From NCBI GenBank assembly GCA_900550025.1, contig URQP01000026.1, forward strand, positions 1 to 24,329: a stretch of 24,329 nt of DNA, in the 5' to 3' direction. The translations under genes and the position numbers were made by a program. Source of the DNA: an uncultured Porphyromonadaceae bacterium. GTDB taxonomy: Bacteria; Bacteroidota; Bacteroidia; Bacteroidales; Muribaculaceae. Below are positions 24,284 to 24,329 of this stretch, piece by piece. The number at the start of each line of letters is the position of its first letter. The first letter of the stretch is position 1. The notes beneath the pieces were generated by a model. The model worked only from the letters and a program-made list of their open reading frames with translations, had not been told where the DNA came from and ran no database searches.

Positions 24284-24329
24284 TAGTGGGTGGGGATGGC
24301 ATCACCCCAAGCTGCGCTCCGCTTACTTG
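24284..24329. repeat. GC-rich palindromic element, copy 2 (partial, opposite orientation)
   Basis: A short hairpin (GGGGAT/ATCACCCC around 24292-24307) is followed by GCTGCGCTCCGCTTAC at 24311-24326, the reverse complement of the loop of the element at 22144-22168 apart from a 9-bp tandem difference. The element continues beyond the window. Confidence 0.5.

Noticed and set aside
1..24329. CRISPR arrays, tRNA or rRNA genes
   Set aside because: No regularly spaced direct repeats, cloverleaf-like sequence or rRNA signature was seen.

Overview
The window reads as a chromosomal segment of a Bacteroidales bacterium, most likely a gut Muribaculaceae-like or Bacteroides-like anaerobe. This is inferred from several things: TAnnTTTG-type -7 promoter elements with TTG/TTTG about 18-20 nt upstream, a PCMD/calycin-like secreted protein with a type IX secretion style C-terminus, a Bacteroidales-type glycogen gene set, a cobalamin-dependent ribonucleotide reductase, and a fused BioG-BioC biotin enzyme. 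Species cannot be fixed from sequence reading alone.

Layout. Positions 1-3198 (minus strand) hold a biotin operon, bioA-bioF-bioGC, joined by 4-bp ATGA overlaps; bioGC runs off the left edge. Divergent from it (3285-4982, plus) are a lipoprotein with a SmpA/OmlA-like end and a PhnP-like metallo-beta-lactamase-fold hydrolase. At 4983-5380 a 398-bp gene-free stretch carries a perfect -7 box and an extensive set of nested, partly mutually exclusive RNA stems. It leads straight into a two-gene putative restriction-modification unit (5381-7563): an M.EcoRI-family adenine methyltransferase overlapping a DUF262-HNH nuclease, closed by a 14-bp terminator hairpin. Next come nrdJ (class II, AdoCbl-dependent ribonucleotide reductase) and its terminator.

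Positions 10640-18690 form a glycogen/alpha-glucan island: a DPE2-like 4-alpha-glucanotransferase (CBM20-CBM20-GH77) on the plus strand, converging on ferritin, then a minus-strand operon of glycogen debranching enzyme, GT4/glycogen-synthase-like glycosyltransferase and a GH57 protein. The GH57 has Asn where the catalytic Asp is expected and carries a lysine/alanine/proline-rich, histone H1-like tail. Together these would build, trim and disproportionate storage glucan.

Positions 18831-22002 contain a TAATG-coupled pair (Rpn/PDDEXK-family nuclease, then diacylglycerol-kinase-family lipid kinase), a DUF308-like six-helix membrane protein, and a cytidylate-kinase-like protein. The right end (22003-24329) is a secreted PCMD/calycin-like/T9SS protein with a textbook Bacteroidetes promoter and terminator, bracketed by GC-rich palindromic repeat pieces in opposite orientation.

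The most promising undescribed element is the structured leader RNA (about 5121-5378) of the methyltransferase/HNH unit. Next in interest are the GH57 with an altered active site and basic tail, and the flanking palindromic repeats.
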